NCBI RefSeq assembly: GCF_017591425.1
Contig: NW_024466413.1
Location: 1,178,001 to 1,242,000 of the forward strand
DNA from: Ochotona curzoniae
Taxonomy: Eukaryota; Chordata; Mammalia; Lagomorpha; Ochotonidae
Reading direction: 5' to 3'
DNA length: 64,000 nucleotides
A program made the translations under genes and the position numbers. The stretch's first letter is position 1; the number at the start of each line of letters is the position of its first letter. Below the pieces are notes generated by a model. The model saw only the letters and a list, made by a program, of their open reading frames with translations. It was not told the origin of the DNA and searched no databases. Shown here piece after piece: positions 11,166 through 22,979 of the stretch.

Positions 11166-12366
11166 CCTACAATGTTGTAAACAAATCCAAAATATTAAGC
11201 ATGATGCAATTACTAATACCAAAAAATCTGACTTTTTTTGAATTGTATCTTAAACACTGAGTCTATTATCAAAAATAGGAGGAGAAATATATCTAGAGAA
11301 TTCATAACATTGGGCAAAGTACCAGTCAAATGCGTTTGTAGACTGACTCTGCTCTTGGATGAGTCACTTCTGCGGTATCTAGGACATCATCTGTAGCTGA
11401 GTTACTCATCTCTATCTCCAATGGTTTGCATGACCATGGAGTACCTGCAACCCATCTGATGCACTCAGCTGCAGGCCTGGCATGTCACATGCCATGGTTG
11501 TTAGCTGACTCTCAAACTGAATGAGCACATTAGACAGTGGTCCAGAAGCTTTTTCTAGTTCAATGAGGGGGGTACCTTGAAGCAGAATGTTAAAATATGC
11601 TTGCTGTTAACCTTTTGCAATTGACCGTGACTCATAATTACTAATCACCCTGCCTAACTGTTGCCCAGCACCCCAGCCCTGAAAGGGCAGAAAGAAATAC
11701 TAAGAAAGACTAACCATCACACCTTCATGTGTCTATTTACAAAGACTTTAGGCTGCCTAGCAACAGTCGACATTTCTATCTCCCCCGCCCCCAAATTGCT
11801 ACCCAGTCACAAATCCTGTGTGCTATCCTACTTGAGGGAAAGGATGTTAAGTGGTTCCTGCTACAGATATCACTGCTCCTCCTCCCACTTTCCATTAGGG
11901 GAGGAAAGTCCTTATATAGAGAGCACTATTGACTGGAAAATGTCCCTCTGAATGAATCCATTTCATCTGTCACATGACCTCTTATGCATTGATTAACTAT
12001 TCTTCTTCCCAATGTGATCCCTGAATGGCTCTGGGGGAAGAATTGCCAAGCATAGTGAGTGGAAAAGCAGCAGAAATTTCACTTCATTTCATCTAGACTT
12101 ATTCAGGGAGACACAGGGAGCTGAGGCAGAGCAGGCATTCCTGGTGTACCTGTCCAGTGCACACACGGAGTCTCAGAGAGGATGGAGCTCTTGTCTTGGT
12201 ATAATTATGCACCGAATGCCAGTATTACGGCCACCATCCATGTCCTTTAACTCCCTGGAGTTTCTGTGACCTGTGCATATAAAACATGGAGGAACTTCAT
12301 CACATAGAAATTCAACAAGGATTTATTGTGCACAAGAGTCAAACTCACAGGCAGGGGGTAGGTCTA

Positions 12367-12386
12367 ATATATATATTATATGTATG

Positions 12387-12417
<31 letters not shown>

Positions 12418-12424
12418 GTATATC
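12367..12424. repeat. (TA)n / (CA)n mixed dinucleotide repeat
   Basis: Alternating TA and CA repeats run from about 12367 to 12424 and are likely length-polymorphic. Confidence 0.9.
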
Positions 12425-15284
12425 CAGATATTGAGTGAAACAAAGAGTTGACAAGAAGCAGGGAAGGAGAACTCTGTGTGAGACCCTCAATAGCAAAGAG
12501 TAATGGGGGGAATTATGGAGAGTAAAGAATACAGGAAAATCCCAGAGTTCTTTGTGATTCCAGTAGGACACGAGAGCGAAGCTCTCAATATGAAATTGTC
12601 TTGACATTTAAAAACTCACAGCATATGAAATAAAAAGAATCTTCCCAGTTTCATGAAACCACACGAAGAACATTTCTTTCTTGTTCTTGGGCTCCAAACT
12701 TTGCGCTCAGTGTTGGTTTGCCACTGTATTGATTTAAGATCTCTCCTGCCACGTCATCTGTTTTATTTCCCCCAAGAAAACACAGATTCCAACATTGAAA
12801 CACAAAGTACACTTTATAGGAGGAATCAACTTTACTGAAGAATTGGGGTGAGGAAGTTGGTGATGACAAGAAGGGGTCAGGCTGATTGATGAATCATAAA
12901 CAACTCCACCGTTAAGATCTGAGTTCTGAGCTACTGTTTCTGAGTGTCTTCCCCACAGGAACTCCTCTGTGGCTCATCCTCCTGGTAGAAATGTTTTGCA
13001 TACCACTGAAGGCCAGACACTAGGAACTGATGTGTGGCAAAGGACCAAATAGCAAAGAGTCCTCCTTTTAAGACATTTTAAATATACCATAGAGGGCAGA
13101 TTTTAAAAAGACAGATAATTCGCAGTGCAAGTATAAAGTGTGAGTGCTAAGGAGAGTTCCAAGGGCAGACAGGAGTACATGCAACCCTCTGTAGTTTAGG
13201 TTTGGAAGCAGCACAGAATTTTCACCTCACTGAATTTGTCAAATTAAGTTATAAGATCAGCCCTTGTTTGGGGGATCGGAAATAAATTTACCTTTTGATG
13301 GGAAGTGCTAGGGTACATGGCTCCAGGAACTAGAGAACTGTTCTGGAATAGCTTCTTCCTCCTACAAGCCACAGGGTGGTCCGCAGGAGAAGCACTCAGA
13401 AACACGGCAAAGTCGGATGACTGTATCCAGGGAAGACTTACATTTTCCACTGGAAAGTCCTTCACCCATCAGGTTTCCTAATATAGCTTACCTTCGTGGA
13501 CAGGCAACAGAGTTCTAGGGAGGTTGGCTGGTATCAGCTCAGGGAGAGGAAGTGAGGAGGGATCATATTCACGGTGTTCCTGTTTTCAAGAGTTTCCAAA
13601 TGGACCCTGTCTATTGACCAGGTGGCAGAGTCTGGGTCAGTGCCCAGTGGTGTGATGAGAATTCAGGATGTCCCCAGGTCACTGCACACACTCTATGTTG
13701 AAAAGTGCTTGCAACAGAACAGAGGAACAATTGGGGTCAACTTTTGGAGGCCAAATAGGAAGACATGGCCTGGCTGGGCAGAAACCCCTCCCAGAAGGGG
13801 GCTGAGTGAAGCCAAAGTTGTTCTTGACTGAGCTGGCTGGCAACAAACTTGCCATCAAGAGCCACGTAGCTCCCATCTCTGCTCTAGCCCTCAGGGTTAG
13901 GAGGTAGGCCTGGGAAGAAACTGCTAAAGAAAAACAACTCATTCCCTATGCTGTTCATTGTTTCTGGGGCAACCAGTTAAGCATCAATTGGGTCACACAA
14001 GGAGTGGGTGGCAGGGATGAAAGGGATGGAGCTTTGCATCCAATTTGGAATAAAAATGCAGTAAGCAGCAGGGTGAGGTGCTACAAGGTCTCAGGACAGC
14101 TTCATCTCTCAAAGCAGGAAGTGGAATTTTAATTGGAAAACGTAAAGCTGCCTGCAGCAGCAACTCCATGATATGGATGACGTGGACAATAGCATGTCAA
14201 GAGGCTCCGCTGAGTCTTGTTTTTCTCTGGAAAGTATACCTAAGTGTATCCTACCAATGTCTTACTAAGGGAACCAGTGGGACTTTAAAACGGAATTTAA
14301 TTCTTATACTTTTTAGCCATTAGTTTCTGAGTTATTACAAAGTGCTACTCTTAAAATGTCTTTTTCTGACTGATATTAAATTCAACATCTATGCTTTTCT
14401 TTCTGGACAGAATGGAAGAAAGACATTAATTTCCCAGTGAAAGAAGAAATTAATGAAAAAAGTAGTCAGATGTCAGGGGAAAGATTCTTGCTATTGGAAC
14501 AAAACAAAATGGCAAGACAGACAAGAGTAAGAGGCAATACAGGCTCTTTGTGAGGATCTTCATCAGTTCTTATAGGAATTTCACTGAGGGGGATGGGAGA
14601 GTGAGGGTACTTCTAATGAATTATTTGCCTTTTGCTCATTAAAAATTTAAAGTTGATAAATATCAGCTACTGAATGTGCATGATATATAATAAAACAATG
14701 CTTGAAGATTTGCTGCACATTGAATCTGGCTGGTGCTGATTTTCTATAAATGCTGAAATTTAGCGATTGTCCCTGAGCTATTCATTAAACTTCAAAAGTC
14801 AATGAATAATGAATAGGAAATCCATTTGTTCATTAACTTGCAGAATGAAAAATATATCCCTCCCTGTTATGCCTCTGATTAATTTGGTTCTGAAACAAGT
14901 TGGCAGGTCTATAAACATTTCCCCAGGCTGTATCTGGCCCGGGGAACCACAGTTTCTCAGAAGGAATACAATGTGTCTAAAACCAAGGCGTTAGAATTTG
15001 TCTTGGTGCAGGTAAACTCCCTGACATTTCAGAAAAGTGTATTTGGTTACATGAGGAGTTAAAGATCCTCTTGTAACACAACCGCAGCACAGGCAGCATG
15101 TTCATGGGGACTGGTCACATTTCCAGAAACAGCAACAGAGATCCCCACATGAGCGGAAAACTGCAGCTAACAGAATTACAATCGGATAGCATCTGTGAAC
15201 TCCGTTAATATTTATTGCTGTATTTGATGCTCCAGTAACCTTGACATGGTTTACTTTCATTCAAAACCACTCTATGCATCATTC

Positions 15285-16000
15285 ATGGATCTGTTTATTG
15301 ACCCACCCAGCCATCTATGAATCCATTCAATAAAAATGAAGGCTTGCAGAGCACTGCTGCGTGCAGGCACTATTCCTTGGAATACAGGCAGAGCCCTGGA
15401 TAAGGAAAGGTAAAATATTGGCTCCAAGGAATGTATGTTCTAGGGAGGACAGATCCCAGGAAGAGCATGCCAGACAATTACATACGGAGACAGAGGCTAT
15501 GAAGAAGAAGAACAGGAACACTGCGGTGAAAGGTTCGGGGTTCATGAAGGACCAGTCAAGGTGAAGGGAGGTAGGAATATAGAGGGGTAGAGAATGGGAG
15601 AGAATGATGGAACAATGGATGTTATGGGGGAGAGTGGAAACCTGGGGTTGAAGGTCCTCTGTGAGTGAGTATGTCACCTTTAATGATGATAAAGTTGAGA
15701 AAATTCAATCTCAGAGTGAAAGTGGTCATCAAGACCGCATGATGAGGAAGGAACCGCATGGGGGAAAACTAGTGAAGAGAGTGATAGAGAAGCAGGTGGA
15801 TAAGGAACAAGAAAGAAGAGCTGGGGAGGAAAGCCCACTTAGTGTGGGGAAGGGGGAGTGAGAGAAAGTCAAGTGACCAAAACGGAAAAGTAATGGAGAT
15901 GATTACGGAGATCATTAGGGAAAGCTCTCTGGGAGAAGAGCTATTCAAATGGCAGATGGGAGAGTCGGGGAGCAGAAAGCAGAGAGCAAAAGGAGAGAAT
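15285..16000 (+). repeat. L2 LINE 3' region
   Basis: The sequence 'GAGCACTGCTGCGTGCAGGCACTATTCC', 'AATACAGGCAGAGCCCTGG' and 'GAATGTATGTTCTAGGGAGG' parallels the L2 3' UTR. The later 'CTCTCTGGGAGAAGAGC' near 15930 parallels its upstream-style repeats. The middle is too diverged to trace. Several open frames here follow the purine bias and are not genes. Confidence 0.5.
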
Positions 16001-16569
16001 TGAAGGGAGCATGGAGAATTAGGCCAAAAGAGAGTGAGGTGGAGTGGGACAAAGAGATGTCACAGGAACAGGGGTTGAGAATTAGAGGCAGCCAAGCGAA
16101 GAGTGCCAGGTGTGTGATGACACTCTGCCAGCTTTCCTGGGACGTTGGGACCGTCACTGGATACACCCCTAGGCAGAGTTTCCCCACTCCCACAAGTGTT
16201 CTACCATTGCTCTCACCCCTCCTTCTTCTATCTTCTTCTAGAATGTCCTCTCGCCGTCGTTCCTTTGCCACCAAGCATCATTTCTTTAGTCTTCTGTTAG
16301 GTTACCGCTCACACAACTCCTGCTCACGTGAGCCCACCTGACCATGCTTCCACGGTATGGGAGATCCTTCTGGAACCCCAGGGCTCAGGCCAGGTGGAGG
16401 CTGCCCTGTGATGGAGTAAGCCTTCCCTCCAGCTGGAATGACTCAATGTCATTCTCCTTTCTGGCTAGGGTTTGATTTTATCACAGTCTGCCCACAACCG
16501 TGACTTCAGCATGGAGTACACCAGCTAGGGTCTGAAAGGGGCTTAGGAACTAAATGTGGAATAAGCAGG

Positions 16570-16660
16570 ACATTGCTTTCACCACTTTAGCCTCCAGTGT
16601 TCTCATCTATAAAGGAAAGCAGCCGGAAGGAGTAGCCTCTATTGTTGCTGACCACTGGGC
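16570..16660 (+). repeat. MIR fragment
   Basis: 'TTTAGCCTCCAGTGTTCTCATCTATAAAGG' matches the MIR core 'cctcagtttcctcatctgtaaaatgg' pattern. Confidence 0.5.
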
Positions 16661-16689
16661 TATCCACTCTGAACCATTCCACTTATGGG

Positions 16690-17165
16690 AGGCAGAATTC
16701 TGAAATAACCTTCCTGTGTAGCCTCCACCACCTCTTGATTGTGAATGAGACATAGCTTGGTTCTAACCAATAAAATATATTACAGAGGCAGAAGAGTGTA
16801 ACAGATGTGATGAAGGTCTATAATCAGTTGACTTAAGTCAATCTAAGGGAAGATTATGCTGAGGTGCATGAAATGTCACGAGTCTGCACTAGCAAGAATG
16901 TCTGGACGGCAGAGCCCTGCCTCCTGCCAGCCTTGAAGAAGCAAACATTCATGACTACCACACGTGTGAAAGAGGGGAGGCTCCCAGTAACCTAAAGAAT
17001 CTTGGAAGTAGACCCTGACAGAGGTGAAGAAAGCCCCCAACTCTCTGATCTTAACCTGATGGGACGCTGACTCTGCACCCGTCTGATAATAATTGGTTAT
17101 AATTCTCAGTGACACTTTGTTATGCCGTTCCAGCCTCGTCTTGTGTGTGAGAAAAGAAGCCAATT
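16690..17165 (+). repeat. MaLR-type LTR remnant (MLT1-like)
   Basis: It opens 'GGAGGCAGAATTCTGAAATAACC', continues with 'TCTAACCAATAAAATAT' and 'GGGAAGATTATGC', and ends with 'ACACTTTGTTATGCC'. This order is seen in MLT1-class LTRs. It is strongly diverged and has no target duplication I can see. Confidence 0.4.
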
Positions 17166-17450
17166 TCAAAGTTACACTCAGAAGATAGCCACGTCAGCTT
17201 TTAACAGGTACATTTTATCTGTAGAAACAGGTAATGCCTCAAACTATAACTTATCCCATCCCAAGGCACATGTGAATGAATGATAATCACTCTGAAGCTG
17301 ATTTCAAAACAGACATTGAGTGATGGCTGGAATTTAGATAAGACTCTTAGGTTTTCTTGATTTTCAATTTTCTGAAGCAGAAATTACAACAAATGTTCTA
17401 TTGATGTCATACAAATCACCTTGAATTTAATGCCTTAAAACACATATAAT

Positions 17451-17720
17451 CAGAGCCAATGAGATGGCCTAGCAGACAAACCTTCCGCTTGTAGCTTGGG
17501 CATTCCATGTGGGCACTAGTTCTAGTGCCAGCTGTTCCACTTGCAATCCAACTTCCAGATGAGGAAATCAATAGAGGGTGAAGGATGGAGGATGGCCCAA
17601 GTTTTTGAACCCCTGTACCAACATAGAGACCCAGAGGAAGCTCCTGGTTCCCAGCTCTGGATGGTTCTTGCCATTGCAACCATTTGGGGAGTGAACCAGC
17701 AGATGAGTGGCCTTGAAGTG
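17451..17720 (+). repeat. C-SINE
   Basis: All landmarks are present: 'GCCAATGAGATGGCCTAGC', 'GCATTCCATGTGGGCACTAG', 'GGAGGATGGCCCAAG', 'CATTTGGGGAGTGAACCAGC'. The A-rich 3' end is missing or degraded. Confidence 0.88.
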
Positions 17721-17924
17721 TAACACAGTCCTAAGTCCCGGGGATTGGGGTGTGGCTTGGGAGAACCATGACTCTCCATGCCATATCATGCAGGGTTGCT
17801 CTGATGACCCAATGAGATGTTGAACATACAATGCCTTGGACCTTGGTGCATATCTAAAGTTTAATCAATTGTAGCAGTTTTTGTTGTTGCTTTGTAATCT
17901 AATTGTCACAGTGAACTCCTTTTT

Positions 17925-18010
17925 ACAGAGGACTAAATTGAAGCTCAGAGAGGAAGACATTTTAGCCAAGGTGACCACTCACAGACGACTAGATAGAAGC
18001 CTTCTCACAT
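17925..18010 (-). repeat. MIR fragment
   Basis: 'GGACTAAATTGAAGCTCAGAGAGG' followed by 'CCAAGGTGACCACTCAC' matches the antisense MIR core. Confidence 0.6.
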
Positions 18011-19469
18011 CTGCCTCAATCAATCTTGCCTTAGATTTCTGGGGAGTGTCAAAGGAAAGTTCTGAATGACAAAGCAGTTTCTAGCTTTTAAGAAATGACA
18101 ACAAGGCCCCAGTTGTGCCTCTCTGCTGGACTGTGCCAAAGCTCTAATAGAAGGCATTAGTCAAATCAGAAACAGGCTGTTCTTATTAACCACAGAGAAA
18201 ACCCTATTTCACGCCCAGACGGAAAGCATCCCGCTGCTCTCATCAAATACCTCCCCTCCTGCCTCTGTCTCCCTGCATTTGCTCCCCCCACGTGTGTTTC
18301 TCCAGGGGGTCCAGTGCTTTTGCTGATTCACTGAGGACATAGAGTTTCAGTTTGGTTGGGGGGAGGGTCCGGGGGCTCCAATTGGGCCCAGCACTAATTC
18401 TCCAGGACACTGTGCTAAGGGGACAACAAGTTCTTGGTGGCTTAGTGGCATGCTCCCAGCTTAGCTTAGGAACTGTGGAAAAGTGAAAGTACCTTCACTG
18501 CAATAGGCACTGGGAAGGAGAAAGGGTAACAGAGCCTTTGAGTTTTCCAGGAGACACTGCCCAGGGTCATCTTTGGAGTTAAGCACTGGGATATAGAGGT
18601 TGGGGACAGAGTCTGAGCCCCTTAAGCAGCTCACAGGCCAGTGCAGTGCACTGCAAGATAGGCAGCCGGGAAGCTATGGAAACAATACTGACCCTGCAAT
18701 AAGAGATGCCCAGAGACGAGTCATTAGTTCTCTTTGTATAGGTCAGGGAGTGGAGGGGTAGGAATTAACTTATTTGACACCCAACAGTCCATGTTATAAA
18801 CTTAATCCCAGTTCATGTGTCAATAGTACTGGGGACTGTTACCCATGGGAGATAGTCGGGAATAGCACAAGTCATGAGCAGGAAGCCACGTTCTGGGCAT
18901 TGGCTGTTCTCTAAAAGATGAGGGATTCAAGCTAGTATACTCATGCCCTCCTGCCGTTTGACACCACCTGTCATGTCACGATGCATCAAGGCGGTCCTCA
19001 TCAGATTCCAAGCAGTTTAGGGTCTTGCCTTTGAACTTCCCAGACTCAGGAACCGTGGGCCAAATGAGCTTCTATTCTTTATAAATAACTCAGCACCTTG
19101 CTATAATAGAAAATGGCCTAAAACAGAAGTCAAGCAGCCAGATGGCACAGTGGGTTTCTGCAACATTCAGCCACACTGAGTTAATTATGCATATCTCTGA
19201 TGGAACTTCCAGCCCAGGGCTGTCATGGCTCGTGAGACCCTGTGCACACTCACTCCAAGTCCACCTGACTTAGCAGACCAGTGAGCTCCTCCATCCCCCA
19301 TCTGCCACATCCCTAGTCCACAGGAGAGCTCCTGGCAAGTAATACACACTGTTTGTCAAATGACAATAAAGCAACCCCATGCTGCCAACCAGAGCGTGCC
19401 AAGGCAATGCAGAAGACTGCCTACAGTTCTGGAAGGAAAACTGTGGATGAGGACATTCACTTGGTCATT
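18011..19469. other. No gene seen; one possible L2 fragment
   Basis: Around 18570-18660 'AAGCACTGGGATATAGAGG...GCAGCTCACAGGCCAGTG' resembles L2. The remainder shows nothing that I can name. Confidence 0.4.
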
Positions 19470-19865
19470 ACCAAGAGCAATTAGAAGTGGAAACAACTTA
19501 ATGATGATTCAATAAAAGGAGGCATGTCCATGTAATGAGGTATTTTGTAGGCAGTAACTGTTATGGTCACAAACCCCAGCAAACTCAAGTAAAGACAGGG
19601 AAAATGTACACTGAATATGAAGGAGGAAAAATACAGAATGTTAACTTTTGTATAGAATGCCATCATTGCTGAATTCAAGTTCTTCAAAGTTTCTTGTTAA
19701 AATCTACAAAGAGAAAAATCTAAGTGTACAGGAAAACATTATGATGTTCACAGCAGCTGCTCCTGGCTGGCTGGTAATTTTATCCCCTTCTTCCTGTTTT
19801 GATATAATTTTCAGATCCTTGTAAATGAATATATATTACTTTTGGAATGAAACAAATAATAAACC
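19470..19865 (+). repeat. Old L1 3' end (L1M-type)
   Basis: The order of 'AGAGCAATTAGAAGTGG', 'GAATGTTAACTTTTG', 'CCTGGCTGGCTGGTAATTTTAT' and 'ATATATTACTTTTGGAATG' follows the 3' end of ancient L1 elements. No open frame survives. Confidence 0.45.
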
Positions 19866-20169
19866 CATTAAAATCAGCGAATGCTTCATATTATGGGCTG
19901 AAATGGATTCTTGATCCATTCAGGTGCTCTTACTCTGACTCACTATAGATTGTACCTCCTTCACTGAGAAAAGAAAACCAGCTTCGTGCTATCAACTCAT
20001 AAACACGCAGAATTCTCACGCCAGCAGCATTAGCCGCCGTGCAAAGCTGTTCTATGTGTTCTCTTTTGAGTCACAATATCCTGTGTGTTTGACTCTTTTA
20101 GTACCATAATGGTTCCCTTACTCTGAGAACATTTTACAATTTGTATGTGTTTTAAAAGTCAGAAAAGGA

Positions 20170-20365
20170 GTGATAGCGAGCTCTCCCAGTTACTGGTTTA
20201 CTCTGCAAATGCCTGCAACAGCTGCAGTTGTTGCAGGCCAAAGCCAGGAGCCCATCAGCTGCTGCCTCCTTGAGCTCTCCATCAGGGAGCTGAAACCAGG
20301 AGTGGTACAGGTCTCCCTGCTGCCCAATGCCCTGCTAAGGGATGCAGTGTCCCCAGTGACTTAGC
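20170..20365 (-). repeat. C-SINE, antisense, partial
   Basis: 'CTGGTTTACTCTGCAAATGCCTGCAACAGC' and 'CCAAAGCCAGGAGCCCATCAGC' are the complement of the C-SINE 3' half. Beyond about 20300 the similarity fades. Confidence 0.6.
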
Positions 20366-20964
20366 TAGAGACCCAGTGGAGTCCTCACCCCACTTTGAAT
20401 CTTTCTCATGTCCAGGTCCTTCTCAATGCTTAGCTTATAGAGGATTTGATTCTCCCAATAGCCTTGGTCCCTAGAAAACACCAGTTCTTGCAGACATTAA
20501 GTGGGCAGAGTCTCTCATTCATTTCTAAGTAACCAATGCATTTCCCTCATTTTGCAGCCCACATTGAGCTGTGTGACTTAGGGAATATACTGCACACAGG
20601 TATCAGCTGCTGCATGAGCCTGGCCTTTCCCGCTGGCTTTGAGGGTGAGCATCTGGCTCCCACAGGCAGTGAGGCAGGTGTCATGAGGACCACTGGAGTC
20701 CCTGTCCGCAGAGACCTCATTGTGAAGGATCTGCTTGGTGGATGCTGGGATCATGCCCTGAAGTGACTTTGAACCACATGAAATGTGTGCCATTGTAATC
20801 TCAGCCATGCACGGCTAAGGACTGTGTACTCTTTGGAATCCCAACTCCCTCAGAAACAAGAGTAAGACTTAGCAGGTGCTCAGCTATCAGACCAGTGGCT
20901 CCATCTTCCTGCACTGAGCTCGGGGCTGAGCTTGGTCCTTAGAACTGTGCCTTTGTTCCTTTTC

Positions 20965-21282
20965 TTTCTTTTTAAAGAGTTATTTATTTTTATTGGAAAG
21001 TCAGATATACAGAGAGGAAGATCTTCCATCTGATGATTCACTCCCCAAGTGACCACAACAGCTGGAGCTGAGCCAATCCAAAGCCAGGAGCCAGAAGCCT
21101 CTTCCGGGTCTCCCATGCGGAGGCAGGGTCCCAAAGCTTTGGGCCATCCTAAACTGCTTTCCCAGGATACAAACAGGGAGCTGGATGGGAAGCGGGATGG
21201 CCGGGATAAGAACTGGTGCCCGTATGGGATCCCAGCGTGTTCAAGGTGAGGCCTTTAACCACTAGGCTATTACACCAGGCCC
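20965..21282 (-). repeat. Pika-type C-SINE, full length, with target duplication
   Basis: On the plus strand it opens with the tail complement 'TTATTTATTTTTATTGGAAAG' (20977 on), then 'CACTCCCCAAGTGACC', 'CTTCCGGGTCTCCCATGCGG', 'GGGAGCTGGATGGGAAGCGG', and ends 'CTAGGCTATTACACCAGGCC'. An identical 11-bp sequence, TGTTCCTTTTC, flanks it at 20954-20964 and 21283-21293. Low divergence and the intact duplication make it one of the youngest insertions in the window. Confidence 0.93.
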
Positions 21283-21304
21283 TGTTCCTTTTCAACAGCC
21301 CTTC

Positions 21305-21385
21305 AGAGTGGACTAAAATCCCCATTTTACAGATCATTAAATTAGGTCTAGGGAAGCCAAGTGACTTGTGTAGTGTGATGTGGTA
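21305..21385 (-). repeat. MIR fragment
   Basis: 'AAAATCCCCATTTTACAGATCATTAAATT' followed by 'CCAAGTGACTTGTG' is the complement of the MIR core. Confidence 0.65.
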
Positions 21386-22474
21386 TTAGAGGGAAGACTG
21401 TGAAGCAGCACTCGACCCTGTTGGCTGCTGAGACTGGGACCTCCACCACAGTTGACCATGAGCATGCGCAGCGCACTACTGAGCGTCTGCTGAGGCGGCC
21501 TCAGAGAGCCTTCGCTTTGGTTTTGTTCTTACGACCTCCCTGAGAATTAACCCTGATTTTAAGAGTCATGGCTCTGCTGGTTCTTGTTGCTGCAGAATTC
21601 GGCTTAGTAATTCAATTTTATTTATAAATACAACATCTGGGACTCAACCCGCATCTCCCTCATGGGTGACTTGAGCCATCACTGCTACCTCTTAGTTGCC
21701 ATTAGCAGCAGTGGATGTGAGAGCAGAGTCAGGACGGCACCTCTGGCATTTGGATAGTGGTACAGGTCTCCCTGCATCCCTGGACCGAAGTGCAGCCCTG
21801 CTGCCCCATGGTGTCAGCTGCGGGCAATCGCCCCAGGTCCCGGCTCTGCTACCCGGTGGGTATGACTCAGAGCTTCCCTGCTCTGAAGTACAACTCCCAG
21901 GCCTACATATGGAGTGTGACCTCCGACACGGCTAGAAGGTCAAGGGGAACACCTGTAACATGACTAGAAGGTCAAGGGAAATAGACATTACATATAGCCA
22001 ATTACAGCATCTTTGGTGTGGGGGGTGTCTGCCGGAGTATGCCCTCCTGCCTCTCCCTTCCTTACCCTTTCAAACCTGTAACTTGTACATAGTAAAGCAG
22101 GCATTCCCCATCAGCTTGTCTCTGATGTTTCTTGTGCCCAAAGAGCACTGTTGCCTCACCCTCGGTGACCTCGGGGTCTGCTGCGGGACTAACCCCCAAG
22201 ACTCAGCTATTGGCTTACCTGATAGGGGAAGGGATGGGAATACATGTTCACGCACTGGCATGTCTGTTATAACTCCCTATGTCATAGCACACCGTGCACA
22301 GTCATGACACCTGCCCTCTGACATGCACCATTGCCATGGCTCTGCAGAAAAGGCCTTGGAAATGTCTAGACACTGAAAAGATTAGAGTGCCTCAGCTGTA
22401 AGCCGTCAAAATAAGTATGGAGAAGTGCCCTGTGTACCTAGTGGGCTGCTATTTTTTAGCATTCAAACAGCTCT
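21386..22474. other. No gene seen
   Basis: There is no recognisable repeat or exon. The segment 21756-21775 shares 20 identical bases with 20301-20320, listed as a finding. Frames over 22.0-22.3 kb have no domain. Confidence 0.4.
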
Positions 22475-22979
22475 TTCCAAAAGAGCTCTTTTTTTCATTC
22501 TGTATCCTATTTCTTCATAAACTTTTTTCTTTTTTACTTATTTATTACTTTTAAAAATAATCTTACTTAGTTGATTAGGGTACTAAGGGGCAAGGGCTAC
22601 AGAAAAGTGGGTAATATCATTGTTTCCACACTAATATCTTTTTTCCCTCTATCTGGGGCAGGGAAGAAACAAAGAGAAAAGCCCACCCAGCTTCCCACCC
22701 ATCCCAGGTCCCTGACATGGGACACGCCCCGAGGGTCCTGCTCAAGCAGTTTTGATAGTTCAACAGGTCTGAATTGCTGCCAATCTCACCATTCCAATCG
22801 TGATGAAACCTATTTAGAATCCACTTGCTGACATAGTCTCTTCATGGTTGGGGTTCTGTGATCAGTAGTTCAGTTAGAGGGATCTCTAAAGAAACTTCAT
22901 CTGAGATGATCCCATACCTAATTCTTGTGTGAGTTTGCCAGGACAGGGTCTGGCACAGTCTGTTACCCCAATCAGTTTA

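Larger units (their letters stand above)
10897..15284. other. Long stretch with few recognisable features
   Basis: Apart from a MIR near 11045 and a dinucleotide repeat at 12367 I recognise nothing. The open frames are short and lie in AT-rich sequence with no splice structure I would trust. Confidence 0.4.
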
